From: Epilithonimonas caeni DSM 17710
GTDB taxonomy: Bacteria > Bacteroidota > Bacteroidia > Flavobacteriales > Weeksellaceae
DNA: 64,000 nucleotides
Reading direction: 5' to 3'
NCBI RefSeq assembly: GCF_000426465.1
Contig: NZ_AUFK01000013.1
Coordinates: 248,001 to 312,000, forward strand
A program made the position numbers and the translations under genes. Below, piece after piece: positions 35,074 through 42,836 of this stretch. Positions within the stretch are counted from its first letter, which is position 1; each line of letters opens with the position of its first letter. Under the pieces are notes generated by a model. It was not told the origin of the DNA. It was given only the letters and a program-made list of their open reading frames with translations, and made no database searches.

Positions 35074-35931
35074 ATGGCATTTGATTGGTTTAAAAGGAAA
35101 ACGCAAAACATCACCACTTCTACGGAAGACAAGAAAGACGTTCCGAAGGGACTTTGGCATAAAACGCCAACTGGAAAAATTATAGAAGCAGAAGAACTTA
35201 AAGCTAATAATTTTGTTTCTCCGGAAGATGGTTTCCACGTAAGGATCGGAAGCAGAGAATATTTTGATATGCTCTTTGATGAGCAGAAATTCAAGGAGTT
35301 GGATGCAGATGTGGAAAGTGTGGATATTCTCAAATTCAAGGATACAAAATCTTACACAGACCGTCTGAAAGAAGTGAAGTCTAAAACCAAACTGACCGAT
35401 TCTATCCGTAATGCTACCGGAAAAGTAAACGGTGTGGAAATGGTGGTTTCCTGTATGGATTTTGCTTTCATCGGTGGTTCTTTGGGCTCTGTAATGGGGG
35501 AGAAGATCAGAAGGGCTATTGACTATTGTATCAAGAACAAATTGCCATATATGATCATTTGCCAATCAGGTGGAGCAAGGATGCAGGAAGCGGCCTACTC
35601 TCTGATGCAGTTGGCAAAAGTTCAGGCAAAATTGGTTCAGCTTTCTGATGCTGGTTTGCCTTACATCGCTTATTTGACCGACCCTACCTTTGGAGGGATC
35701 ACGGCTTCATTTGCAATGACAGCGGATTTGATCATTGCCGAGCCAAGCGCTTTGATTGGTTTTGCAGGCCCTAGGGTTATTCGTGAAACCATTGGTAAAG
35801 ATTTGCCTGAAGGTTTCCAGACATCGGAGTTCTTGCAGGAAAAAGGTTTTGTTGATTTCATCGTGAAAAGAACAGAAATCAGACAGCAGGTTTCCAGAGC
35901 AGTGAAACTTTTGATCCACGAATATCATTGA
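35074..35931 (+). CDS. accD: Acetyl-CoA carboxylase carboxyltransferase subunit beta
   Basis: AccD is the beta half of the carboxyltransferase that makes malonyl-CoA for fatty acid synthesis. The 285-residue protein has the crotonase-type core (about 90-280; [52 protein letters not shown]). In other bacteria the N-terminus carries a four-cysteine zinc ribbon. Here the corresponding segment ([19 protein letters not shown]… to SPEDGF, about residues 28-54) has none: the cysteine positions read T31, a gap/G34, S49 and D52. The frame starts at 35029, but the ATG at 35074 is the family start. A terminator follows. Confidence 0.93.
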   Translation: MAFDWFKRKTQNITTSTEDKKDVPKGLWHKTPTGKIIEAEELKANNFVSPEDGFHVRIGSREYFDMLFDEQKFKELDADVESVDILKFKDTKSYTDRLKEVKSKTKLTDSIRNATGKVNGVEMVVSCMDFAFIGGSLGSVMGEKIRRAIDYCIKNKLPYMIICQSGGARMQEAAYSLMQLAKVQAKLVQLSDAGLPYIAYLTDPTFGGITASFAMTADLIIAEPSALIGFAGPRVIRETIGKDLPEGFQTSEFLQEKGFVDFIVKRTEIRQQVSRAVKLLIHEYH

Positions 35932-35952
35932 TCAAATTATTGAACTAAAAAT

Positions 35953-35981
35953 ACACTCTCTCAAATCTGGGAGAGTTTTTT
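35953..35981 (+). terminator. Terminator after accD
   Basis: ACTCTC (35955-35960) and GAGAGT (35971-35976) form the stem, followed by six T. It ends five bases before the next start codon. Confidence 0.7.
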
Positions 35982-35985
35982 ATTG

Positions 35986-36495
35986 ATGAGATTTATAGGC
36001 ATATTTTTTAGAACGCTGAAGTCATTGACCTTCAAAAAACTTCTCCAGGTATTTTCCATTGGGATTACGCATCCGTTGTTTGCGTTTCTGTACACTTATG
36101 CAAGCTTTAAGGCGTTTAAAAAAGCGAAAGAATTATATCCTGAAACCAATTCCAATAATGGCGAAGGAAATGCCTTCCGACATGCCTACTGGTGTTGTTT
36201 GATCATGATGTATTTCTGCAAAGTTTCTTCGCCTGAAAAATCGTTGAAATGGTGTGAAAAGCTTACTAATATGCATGAAGACCTTTTTCCGAACGAGCCT
36301 TTGGAAACTAAAATGGACCTTCATAATAATAAAGTTGGGATGGATTATTTTATGAGTCTTTTGCCTGGTGTCCATCGACAGTTTTTTGAAAGCAGTTTTT
36401 TCATCAAAGAATTGCAGGAGAGAACAAAGAATGCGGTTCTCATAACGTCAGAAGATGAAGAATTAGAAAAAGATGTCTTGGTATATTTAGAATAA
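35986..36495 (+). CDS. DUF6973-like protein
   Basis: The 169-residue protein has a hydrophobic N-terminal stretch (about 16-38) and a conserved-looking core with EGNAFRHAYWCCLIMMYFC and KMDLHNNKVGMDYF. His and Asp residues in these two motifs could bind a metal. I associate this pattern with the DUF6973 family, function unknown. A TTG at 35983 precedes the ATG; I take the ATG. The gene begins five bases after the U-run of the accD terminator, so it must depend on read-through or on a promoter within the accD end. Confidence 0.6.
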   Translation: MRFIGIFFRTLKSLTFKKLLQVFSIGITHPLFAFLYTYASFKAFKKAKELYPETNSNNGEGNAFRHAYWCCLIMMYFCKVSSPEKSLKWCEKLTNMHEDLFPNEPLETKMDLHNNKVGMDYFMSLLPGVHRQFFESSFFIKELQERTKNAVLITSEDEELEKDVLVYLE

Positions 36496-36523
36496 AAAAT
36501 GACGCTCAATTGAGCGCCATTTT
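36496..36523. terminator. Bidirectional terminator
   Basis: AAAATGACGCTCAATT and TGAGCGCCATTTT form a near-perfect palindrome between two convergent genes, with A- and T-runs at the ends. Confidence 0.75.
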
Positions 36524-36544
36524 CCTTAAAAATTTGAAGTGATT

Positions 36545-37609
36545 TTACTTCTTGATGAATTTCTTGGTCGTAGTTTTTCCGTTCTCGAAAGTTATTTTGA
36601 TGAAATAATTTCCTGATGTCAAACGAGAAACATCTACATTGGTTTCATTGGTTTCAATAACTTTTTGTCCTGTGATAGAATGTACTTCTACAGATTTCAA
36701 AGCTCTTTCAGTATTGATTTTAATAAATTTGTCAGCTGGATTTGGTCCGAAGTTGAAATCAACTTTCGCATAATCATTAACAGCCAAAGTATTATTTGAT
36801 TTGTTGACACATCTTACGGAGTAACCAAAACTTTTTGCATCACCGCCAAAACCAGTTGTGCTGGAAGCCGCCGCTCCCAAATAAACATAACGGTAAAAAT
36901 TCGGGTTTGCACTAGCAGACCTTGTCCAGATATAAGCACGTGCGCCCTCAAATGCCCATCCTGCATCTTTACGTGCTCCTGCCCCGGCGATTTTAAGATT
37001 ACTTTCAAAACCTCTTACGATCCCACCTGTTGTTGCACCAGCTGGTTTCGGGAAAATGTTTTCTTTTGTCATTACAAGATCCCAATCAGCTTCAGATGGC
37101 ATTTCCCAATTGTCCCCAATTGCTTTGCAAGGGTCCATTCCGTTGTGTTCAGTTACTTCGGAAAGACTTTTTGCTGTCCAGTTGTCGTTTTGTTCAGGAT
37201 TGGCAAACCAACCTGTGTAGTTAGATGACCAAGGCGTTCCACCGCCGATATAGAAAAGGTTTGTTCCGGCTCCTAAACCAACAGGATTATTTGGTGTCGG
37301 ATAAGTTTCTGTAGTCTGAGACGTTTTTAATTGATGACCATCATCCCAACGTCCATATTGGAAATAGTCTCCACGAGCACCTTCGTCAGCGATGCTTGTA
37401 GCGACGTTTGAGCTTCCAAGATTTTGTTGTAGCCACTCGTTTCCATCAGCCGCTCTCACTGTTTTATAGAAAACCGGCTGGTTCCGATATGTGAGAGTTA
37501 CACAACCCGTGTCGCCAATATTAGTTCCGGTAGCCTGTGGTGTGCAGTTTTGAGCATTGGTGTTTACAAAAACTGCAAACAACCCTAAACAAAGATATTT
37601 ATTAAGCAT
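36545..37609 (-). CDS. Secreted FISUMP-domain protein with type IX secretion tail
   Basis: The 354-residue protein has a signal peptide (MLNKYLCLGLFAVFVNTNAQ), then a FISUMP-like domain (about 30-265) with TVRAADGNEWLQQNLGS, NWEMPSEADWDLVM and SFGYSVRCV, and a C-terminal type A sorting domain (about 280-354) with VDFNFGPNPADKFIKI, SITGQKVIET and SGNYFIKITFENGKTTTKKF. The last part directs export by the type IX secretion system and cell-surface attachment. What the FISUMP domain does is not known to me. It has its own -7 box (37626-37633). Confidence 0.85.
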   Translation of the reverse strand: MLNKYLCLGLFAVFVNTNAQNCTPQATGTNIGDTGCVTLTYRNQPVFYKTVRAADGNEWLQQNLGSSNVATSIADEGARGDYFQYGRWDDGHQLKTSQTTETYPTPNNPVGLGAGTNLFYIGGGTPWSSNYTGWFANPEQNDNWTAKSLSEVTEHNGMDPCKAIGDNWEMPSEADWDLVMTKENIFPKPAGATTGGIVRGFESNLKIAGAGARKDAGWAFEGARAYIWTRSASANPNFYRYVYLGAAASSTTGFGGDAKSFGYSVRCVNKSNNTLAVNDYAKVDFNFGPNPADKFIKINTERALKSVEVHSITGQKVIETNETNVDVSRLTSGNYFIKITFENGKTTTKKFIKK

Positions 37610-37625
37610 AATTTTAAATTTTTTA

Positions 37626-37633
37626 CAAACTTA
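37626..37633 (-). promoter_or_regulatory. -7 box of the FISUMP gene
   Basis: TAAGTTTG on the minus strand, 16 bases before the ATG at 37609; -33 element unclear. The rest of the gap to metQ (37634-37797) is AT-rich without further features. Confidence 0.4.
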
Positions 37634-37797
37634 TTATTTAGAATAAATAAAAACTAATAAAATGATTTAAATCATAATCTGATTTTATGAACGGCATTGC
37701 TTATGTATGTTTTACAATTTGATTTAAATTATCATTAATCAATTTTTTGTTAATGATAATTTTAGAGTCATAATTGATTTCTGATGAAGAATAAATA

Positions 37798-37828
37798 AAT
37801 TTGGCAATTCATATTGAATTGCCAAATT
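37798..37828 (-). terminator. Terminator of the metNIQ operon
   Basis: AATTTGGCAATTC (37798-37810) pairs perfectly with GAATTGCCAAATT (37816-37828); the U-run on the minus strand is broken (TTTATTTATT). It lies 27 bases after the metQ stop. Confidence 0.7.
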
Positions 37829-37854
37829 AAAAAACTAGATATAACGTGAAAGTT

Positions 37855-38655
37855 TTACCACGCCTTGACAGCACCTCCTTTGAAGGTTTGTTGAGCTGTG
37901 GATTCTACTTCCTGAGATTGGTATGCTTTGACAAATTTCTTGACTTTATCATCATTTTTATTGTCTTCTCTGGAAACAATAAGATTGGCATAAGGCGAAT
38001 TCTTATCTTCTGTGAACAGACCTTCTTTTTCCGGGTCAAGTCCGGCTTGAGCGGCAAAATTATTATTGATAATAGCCAATGCTACTTCTTTATCTTCCAA
38101 AACTCTTGGAATTTGTGGTGCTTCTAATTCTAAGATTTTAAGGTTTTTCAGATTGGCGATAATGTCGGTTACTTTAGGTAAAAGTCCAACGTCTTCTTTT
38201 AATTTAATTAATCCTTGCTTCTGTAATAATAATAAAGAGCGTCCGCCATTTGTTGGGTCATTTGGAATCACAATGGTTTGTCCGGGTTGCAATTCGGAAA
38301 TCGATTTTATCTTTTTAGAATAAGCCACAATCGGGTATACAAAAGTTTTTCCTACAACCGCCAATTTGTAACCACGTTGTTTAGATTGTTCTTCTAAATA
38401 AGGTAAATGCTGGAAAGCATTGACATCAACATCGCCTTGACTCAAAGCTTCATTTGGAACAACATAATCATTAAAGGTTACTAATTCCACATCCAAACCA
38501 TATTTCTCTTTCGCTACTTTTTTTGCAGCTTCAGCAAGATTTTGTTCCGGTCCAGTTGCGATCCCGACTTTCAGAACATTAGGGCTTGATTCTTTTTTGT
38601 TGCAAGCAGATAATGTAATAATAGCCAATGTTAAAGCCAATATTTTCGATTTCAT
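37855..38655 (-). CDS. metQ: Methionine-type ABC transporter, substrate-binding lipoprotein MetQ
   Basis: The 266-residue protein is a NlpA-family binding protein with a lipoprotein signal (MKSKILALTLAIITLSAC, Cys 18). VGIATGPEQNLAEAAKKVA, VPNEALSQGDVDVNAFQHLPYLEEQ and IPNDPTNGGRSLLLLQKQGLI are the usual MetQ segments. Such proteins bind methionine, and some relatives bind cystine or other amino acids. It is the last gene of metN-metI-metQ. The frame is open to 38733, which would overlap metI; the ATG at 38655 starts the signal peptide. Confidence 0.93.
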   Translation of the reverse strand: MKSKILALTLAIITLSACNKKESSPNVLKVGIATGPEQNLAEAAKKVAKEKYGLDVELVTFNDYVVPNEALSQGDVDVNAFQHLPYLEEQSKQRGYKLAVVGKTFVYPIVAYSKKIKSISELQPGQTIVIPNDPTNGGRSLLLLQKQGLIKLKEDVGLLPKVTDIIANLKNLKILELEAPQIPRVLEDKEVALAIINNNFAAQAGLDPEKEGLFTEDKNSPYANLIVSREDNKNDDKVKKFVKAYQSQEVESTAQQTFKGGAVKAW

Positions 38656-38668
38656 TTTTTTTATAATT

Positions 38669-39322
38669 TTATCTATGATTGAATTTTTTCGAAAGAAAGT
38701 CACCGGAAATCTGAATAATGAAAACCAGCACAATCAATAATATCAATACTGAATTCATTACCGCAAAATCATATCCGATGTAGCCGTACTGATAACCAAC
38801 TTGTCCCAATCCGCCGGCACCAACTGCGCCTCCCATCGCAGAATAACCAACCAAGGTAATCAACGTAATGCTCACATTATTGATTAACGAAGGCAAAGCT
38901 TCTGGTAAAAGGACTTTTCGGATGATTTGAAGCGGTTTTGCGCCCATTGCTCTCGCTGCTTCTATCAACCCTGAAGGTATTTCCAACAGACTGTTTTCTA
39001 CCAATCTTGCAATGAATGGAGCAGAACCCACACTCAGTGGAACCAATGCTGCAGAAACGCCAATCGACGTTCCAACAATCGTTCGTGTGAAAGGTATCAT
39101 CCACACAATGAGAATGATAAAAGGAATCGAACGGAAAATATTGACTATAATGGATACGATTTGGTGTGATATCTTATTTTCCAATAACTGACCTTTTCTT
39201 GTGAGAAAAAGGAAAATTCCCGTCGGTAATCCTAAAACAAATCCGAAAAATCCTGAAACCAAGGTCATTACAACAGTTTCAATCGTCCCTTGAAATAACA
39301 AATTGATGATACTATCCGACAT
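38669..39322 (-). CDS. metI: Methionine-type ABC transporter permease MetI
   Basis: The 217-residue inner-membrane permease has five predicted helices and the EAA loop (EAARAMGAKPLQIIRKVLLPEALPS in pieces) that docks on the ATPase. IFLFLTRKGQLL and SAMGGAVGAGGLGQVGYQYGY are typical MetI segments. Its start overlaps the metN stop by 11 bases, so translation is coupled; metQ follows after 13 bases. Confidence 0.95.
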   Translation of the reverse strand: MSDSIINLLFQGTIETVVMTLVSGFFGFVLGLPTGIFLFLTRKGQLLENKISHQIVSIIVNIFRSIPFIILIVWMIPFTRTIVGTSIGVSAALVPLSVGSAPFIARLVENSLLEIPSGLIEAARAMGAKPLQIIRKVLLPEALPSLINNVSITLITLVGYSAMGGAVGAGGLGQVGYQYGYIGYDFAVMNSVLILLIVLVFIIQISGDFLSKKFNHR

Positions 39323-40340
39323 AACCTAAAATTTCTGTGTTTGCATATTCATTTTCTAAGTAAGCCAAAGCTTCCTTGGTATTTCCTTCTTTCAGTTCCA
39401 AAAGCAAAACTCCGAAACTCAAGTGGCCTACATATTCCAGTTGGGCGCTGATAATCTTTGCTTTAACCATAAATTTCTCGTACAGATTAATGATAACGGA
39501 ACTTTGTTCATCATTCCCGCGAACGAGAATTTTAACCAAAGGATTGTTATTTTCACTATCGATATTACTAATAGAATTCTGATAGATTAAAGGTAATTCT
39601 ACATTCAGAGAAGACTGGATGAAACCTTTCGTGATTTCTTTTTCCGGATGGATGAAAATCTGTTCCACCTTTCCTTGTTCTACTAATTTTCCATTGTCAA
39701 TCACAGCAACTTTATCACAAATACTTTTAATCACTTCCATCTCGTGCGTGATTAGAAGAATCGTGAGATTCAGTTTTTGATTAATAGATTTCAGGAGTTG
39801 CAGGATAGATTTGGTGGTTGCCGGGTCAAGGGCACTTGTCGCTTCGTCACACAACAAGACTTTTGGGTCGTTGGCTAAAGCTCTCGCAATCGCAACTCTT
39901 TGTTTTTGTCCGCCTGAAAGATTCGCAGGATAATCTTTTGCTTTTTCTTTCAGTCCAACCAATTCCAAAAGAGTGTTCACTTTATCCTTGATTTCAGACT
40001 TCGATTTTCCCTCTAATTCCAACGGAAAAGCTATATTGTCAAAAACATTTCTGGAGGATAACAAATTGAAATGCTGGAAAATCATCGCAATTTTTCTTCT
40101 TTCCAGAGTCAGTTGAGAATCGGAAAGTTTTGTCAGTTCCACTTGGTCAACGATCACTTTTCCTTCATTTGGTTTTTCCAGAAGATTCACGCATCTGATG
40201 AGCGTGCTTTTCCCGGCGCCGGAAGTCCCAATCACACCGAAGATTTCCCCCTTTTCAACAGTCAGGGAAACATTCGACAAGGCTTGGATAACCTTATTTT
40301 TAGTAGTAAAACGTTTGGAAACATTTATAAGTTCGATCAT
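39312..40340 (-). CDS. metN: Methionine-type ABC transporter ATPase MetN
   Basis: The 342-residue ATPase powers uptake through MetI. Walker A GTSGAGKSTLI (38-48), the ABC signature LSGGQKQRVAIARAL, Walker B KVLLCDEATSALDP and the switch His in LLITHEMEV are all present. The C-terminal NIL/ACT-like domain (about 250-342) binds methionine in E. coli MetN and inhibits transport. It is the first gene of metNIQ. Upstream lies a leader with a promoter, a short ORF containing three consecutive Cys codons, and a terminator ending 16 bases before this ATG, so the operon is probably attenuated. Confidence 0.96.
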   Translation of the reverse strand: MIELINVSKRFTTKNKVIQALSNVSLTVEKGEIFGVIGTSGAGKSTLIRCVNLLEKPNEGKVIVDQVELTKLSDSQLTLERRKIAMIFQHFNLLSSRNVFDNIAFPLELEGKSKSEIKDKVNTLLELVGLKEKAKDYPANLSGGQKQRVAIARALANDPKVLLCDEATSALDPATTKSILQLLKSINQKLNLTILLITHEMEVIKSICDKVAVIDNGKLVEQGKVEQIFIHPEKEITKGFIQSSLNVELPLIYQNSISNIDSENNNPLVKILVRGNDEQSSVIINLYEKFMVKAKIISAQLEYVGHLSFGVLLLELKEGNTKEALAYLENEYANTEILGYVG

Positions 40341-40356
40341 TTTTATTCATTAATTA

Positions 40357-40396
40357 AAAAATAAAAAACCTTTCACATAGAAGTATGAAAGGTTTT
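40357..40396 (-). terminator. Terminator (attenuator) just upstream of metN
   Basis: In the mRNA sense AAAACCTTTCA and TGAAAGGTTTT form an 11-bp perfect stem (40365-40396) with a 10-base loop, followed by T-rich sequence to 40357. The loop contains TACTTCT, complementary to AGAAGTA at the end of the leader ORF (40417-40423). The U-run ends 16 bases before the metN ATG. Confidence 0.78.
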
Positions 40397-40415
40397 CAAA
40401 ATAAACACACTATTA

Positions 40416-40463
40416 TTACTTCTTCATATATATTCGAAAAGTTAAATCGCAGCAACAAAACAT
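40416..40463 (-). CDS. Candidate Cys-rich leader peptide of metNIQ
   Basis: A 15-codon frame, MFCCCDLTFRIYMKK, with Cys codons TGT-TGC-TGC in a row; an in-frame ATG four codons earlier (40475) gives MTGK in front. It starts about 30 bases after the predicted transcription start. Bases before the ORF (AACACTATTAT) can pair with those just after its stop (ATAATAGTGT), and AGAAGTA at the stop can pair with the terminator loop. Stalling at Cys codons when cysteine is scarce would change this folding. This suggests the operon answers to cysteine (or the sulfur amino acid pool). Inference from sequence only. Confidence 0.55.
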   Translation of the reverse strand: MFCCCDLTFRIYMKK

Positions 40464-40500
40464 TTTTCCTGTCATAATAGTGTTTTAAAAAAAGCCTGAG

Positions 40501-40528
40501 CAAAAGTAAAAACTCAATTCATACCAAA
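40501..40528 (-). promoter_or_regulatory. Promoter of the metN leader
   Basis: TTTG (40525-40528), 16 bases, TACTTTTG (40501-40508). Predicted start near 40495, giving a leader of about 155 bases. Confidence 0.65.
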
Positions 40529-40607
40529 CAAGTATAATTTAAATTAAATGACAAATGTCAGTTTTTATAAAGTTAATTTGACTTCGTCGAACCACTTCGT
40601 TAGGTTT

Positions 40608-40728
40608 GGGCAGCTTTATCCGCCTGTCGTTTATCCTGAGCTTAGCCTGTAGTGAGCTTGTCGAACTATCGAAGGGCTCCCAATCTGTCACTCTGAGATT
40701 CCCGAAGAGTCCGCTCAAGTCGGGCTGC
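40608..40728 (-). repeat. Structured dispersed repeat, Flavo-1-like relative, copy 3
   Basis: On the minus strand it starts GCAGCCCGACTTGAGCGGA, contains GGGAATCTCAGAGTGACAGA and GGGAGCCCTTCGA, and ends GACAGGCGGATAAAGCTGCC. Ends and block order equal those of copy 2 at 26930-27057; the central T6GC/GCA6 hairpin is replaced by other bases and a GCTTGTCGAACT-type insert. Confidence 0.55.
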
Positions 40729-40795
40729 TGTAATTCAACGTCCCTATTTTGCGTAATAGTTTGCCATAAACTTTGTCATTCCGGGGGGATCTAAA

Positions 40796-41041
40796 TAACG
40801 TGAGTTCGATGTAAGTATAATACTCAAATATAAATAGGAATGGGCTTTAGCCCATTTTCATAATTGAGAAAAATAGATTGGCTTTAGCCAAAACTTAGTT
40901 TAAATTTCGGCTAAAGCCGATTTGGAATTACAATTTTCACATCGGGCTTCCTTCGACAAGCTCAGGATGACATACCTACTCAATTGACAAACATAATAGA
41001 TTGAATGTTAATTAATTTGTTTTTATGTCGAACTCACGTTA
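40796..41041. mobile_element. MITE-like element with 14-bp terminal inverted repeats
   Basis: TAACGTGAGTTCGA (40796-40809) is the exact reverse complement of TCGAACTCACGTTA (41028-41041). The 246-bp element has no ORF and contains several short palindromes around GGCTTTAGCC (near 40845, 40890 and 40920) and a CTTCGACAAGCTCAGGATGA motif near 40950. It is flanked by A-rich DNA, so a target duplication is not certain. It looks non-autonomous. Confidence 0.6.
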
Positions 41042-41145
41042 AATAATAAATTATCACATTCATTGTTGAGATTACTCCGGAATGACAATATTGTGTTTTT
41101 TTTCCAGCCAATAATTATAATCATTGTCGTTCGATGAAAATAATA

Positions 41146-41262
41146 CAATTAACAGGTCGCTCCTCTGGAGCTATATCTGGTCTCGGAGAGACCTACTGTT
41201 AATAGAAAAAAATAAGCTGGTAAAAACCAAGCTCCGGAGGAGCGACGCGTTGCTTTATCCTA
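41146..41262. repeat. Palindromic CGCTCC/GGAGCG repeat
   Basis: AACAGGTCGCTCCTCTGGAG near the left end and AAGCTCCGGAGGAGCGACGC near the right end are inverted relative to each other. This kind of element is common in flavobacterial intergenic DNA, from memory. No ORF of its own. Confidence 0.55.
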
Positions 41263-41363
41263 TAAACATTCGGTTCTTCGATTCATTTGTATCTTTAATT
41301 GGACAACAATAATATCTAACATCTCATATCTTTTCTTACATTTACTAAAAATTAATTTTCCGA

Positions 41364-42764
41364 ATGGTTCTAAGCAGGATTTGGTCCGCCTTTATTATTA
41401 TAGCAATTGCGGTTGCATCAATCAAGTATTTCAGTTCAGAGAATTACAGTCAGATTTTCAACGACATGGTTGTCGGAAAAGGTGGCGATACGATTCAGAT
41501 TGCCTATAAACCGTTGGTCAAACTTTCTCCGGAGATTAGAAAACCGCTAATGGATAATCTGGAATTTGAGCAAAATCATATTCATTACCAAGCCAACGAG
41601 TCGCCTTATGTTAGAATCTACCGAGTTCAGGAAACCGACGGCGTTATAGGAACCAGCGAAACAGCGGTCAACATCTGTCTCAAACTGATTGGAATTATGG
41701 CTTTGTTTATGGGTTTTATGAGCATTGCTGAGAAAGCAGGAGGTATTAATTTCCTAAGCCGATTGATTCAGCCATTCTTCTCAAAGTTATTTCCGGAGAT
41801 TCCAAAAAATCACCCTTCATTTGGGCATATGATGCTGAATTTCAGCGCAAATCTTCTCGGACTGGATAATGCTGCAACACCTTTCGGACTGAAAGCGATG
41901 GAAAGTCTCCAGACTTTGAATCCGGATAAAGATAAAGCCAGCAATGCGCAAATTATGTTTCTATGCCTGCACGCCAGCGGTTTGACATTGATTCCGGTTT
42001 CCATTATTGCGATTCGTTCATCTATGGGTTCGGAAACACCAACGGATATTTTCCTGCCTTGTATGATCGCAACTTTTTGTGCGACCTTGGCAGCAATGAC
42101 CATCGTTTCTGTCAGACAAAGGATCAATCTTTTCCAGCCAATAATTTTGGCTTATGTTGGCGGGATTTCTGCAATTATTTCTTTGTTGGTAATTTATTTG
42201 GTTCAACTCAACAAAGAAGAATTAGATTCCTTCAGCAAAGTGATGAGCAACGGAATTATCCTGTTGATTTTCTTTGCAATAGTTCTCGGCGCAGTTTATA
42301 AAAAAATCAACATTTTTGATGCTTTTATCGATGGAGCAAAAGAAGGATTCACTGTTTGTGTGAAGATTATTCCTTATTTGGTTGGGATGTTGATTGCAAT
42401 TTCATTACTCAGAACAAGTGGCGTTTTTGATGTGATTATTGACGGAATGAAGTGGATTGCAAGTGCGTCACATCTCGATACAAGATTTGTTGACGGATTA
42501 CCGACAGCACTCATCAAACCTCTATCCGGTTCCGGTGCTCGCGGAATGATGGTCGATACAATGAAAACTTTTGGAGCTGACAGTTTTCCCGGAAAGTTAT
42601 CGGCAATTCTCCAAGGAAGTTCGGACACGACTTTCTATGTAATTGCAGTTTATTTTGGTTCAGTTGGAATTAAAAATACAAGATATACAGTTGGTTCTAT
42701 GCTTTTGGCAGACTTAGTTGGCGTGATTACTGCGATAATTTTGGCGTATTTGTTTTTTGGATAG
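41364..42764 (+). CDS. Nucleoside recognition domain membrane protein (SpmA-SpmB fusion)
   Basis: The 466-residue inner-membrane protein has two nucleoside-recognition (Gate) domains: about 115-270 (GIMALFMGFMSIAEKAGG, NFSANLLGLDNAATPFGLKA) and about 300-460 (GAKEGFTVCVKIIPYLVGML, KPLSGSGARGMMVDTMK). Separate SpmA and SpmB proteins of spore formers correspond to the halves; fused forms are usual in Bacteroidota, where the transported substrate is unknown. A soluble insert (about 35-100) follows the first helix. It stands alone after the repeat cluster. Confidence 0.88.
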   Translation: MVLSRIWSAFIIIAIAVASIKYFSSENYSQIFNDMVVGKGGDTIQIAYKPLVKLSPEIRKPLMDNLEFEQNHIHYQANESPYVRIYRVQETDGVIGTSETAVNICLKLIGIMALFMGFMSIAEKAGGINFLSRLIQPFFSKLFPEIPKNHPSFGHMMLNFSANLLGLDNAATPFGLKAMESLQTLNPDKDKASNAQIMFLCLHASGLTLIPVSIIAIRSSMGSETPTDIFLPCMIATFCATLAAMTIVSVRQRINLFQPIILAYVGGISAIISLLVIYLVQLNKEELDSFSKVMSNGIILLIFFAIVLGAVYKKINIFDAFIDGAKEGFTVCVKIIPYLVGMLIAISLLRTSGVFDVIIDGMKWIASASHLDTRFVDGLPTALIKPLSGSGARGMMVDTMKTFGADSFPGKLSAILQGSSDTTFYVIAVYFGSVGIKNTRYTVGSMLLADLVGVITAIILAYLFFG

Positions 42765-42836
42765 TTGAGTTGCAAGATGCAAGGTTCAGGTTTATAATTA
42801 ATATTAAATAAAAGTTTATATGCCAGCTATATAATT

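Larger units (their letters stand above)
40529..41363. repeat. Intergenic cluster of dispersed repeats
   Basis: The region between the metN promoter and the nucleoside-recognition gene has no real gene. It holds a Flavo-1-like relative (40608-40728), a 246-bp element with 14-bp terminal inverted repeats (40796-41041), and a CGCTCC-GGAGCT repeat (41146-41262). A 62-codon frame at 41124-41312 is formed by the last repeat and is not believed. Confidence 0.7.

Noticed and set aside
41124-41312. A 62-codon frame before the nucleoside-recognition gene
   Set aside because: It is formed by the palindromic CGCTCC/GGAGCG repeat.
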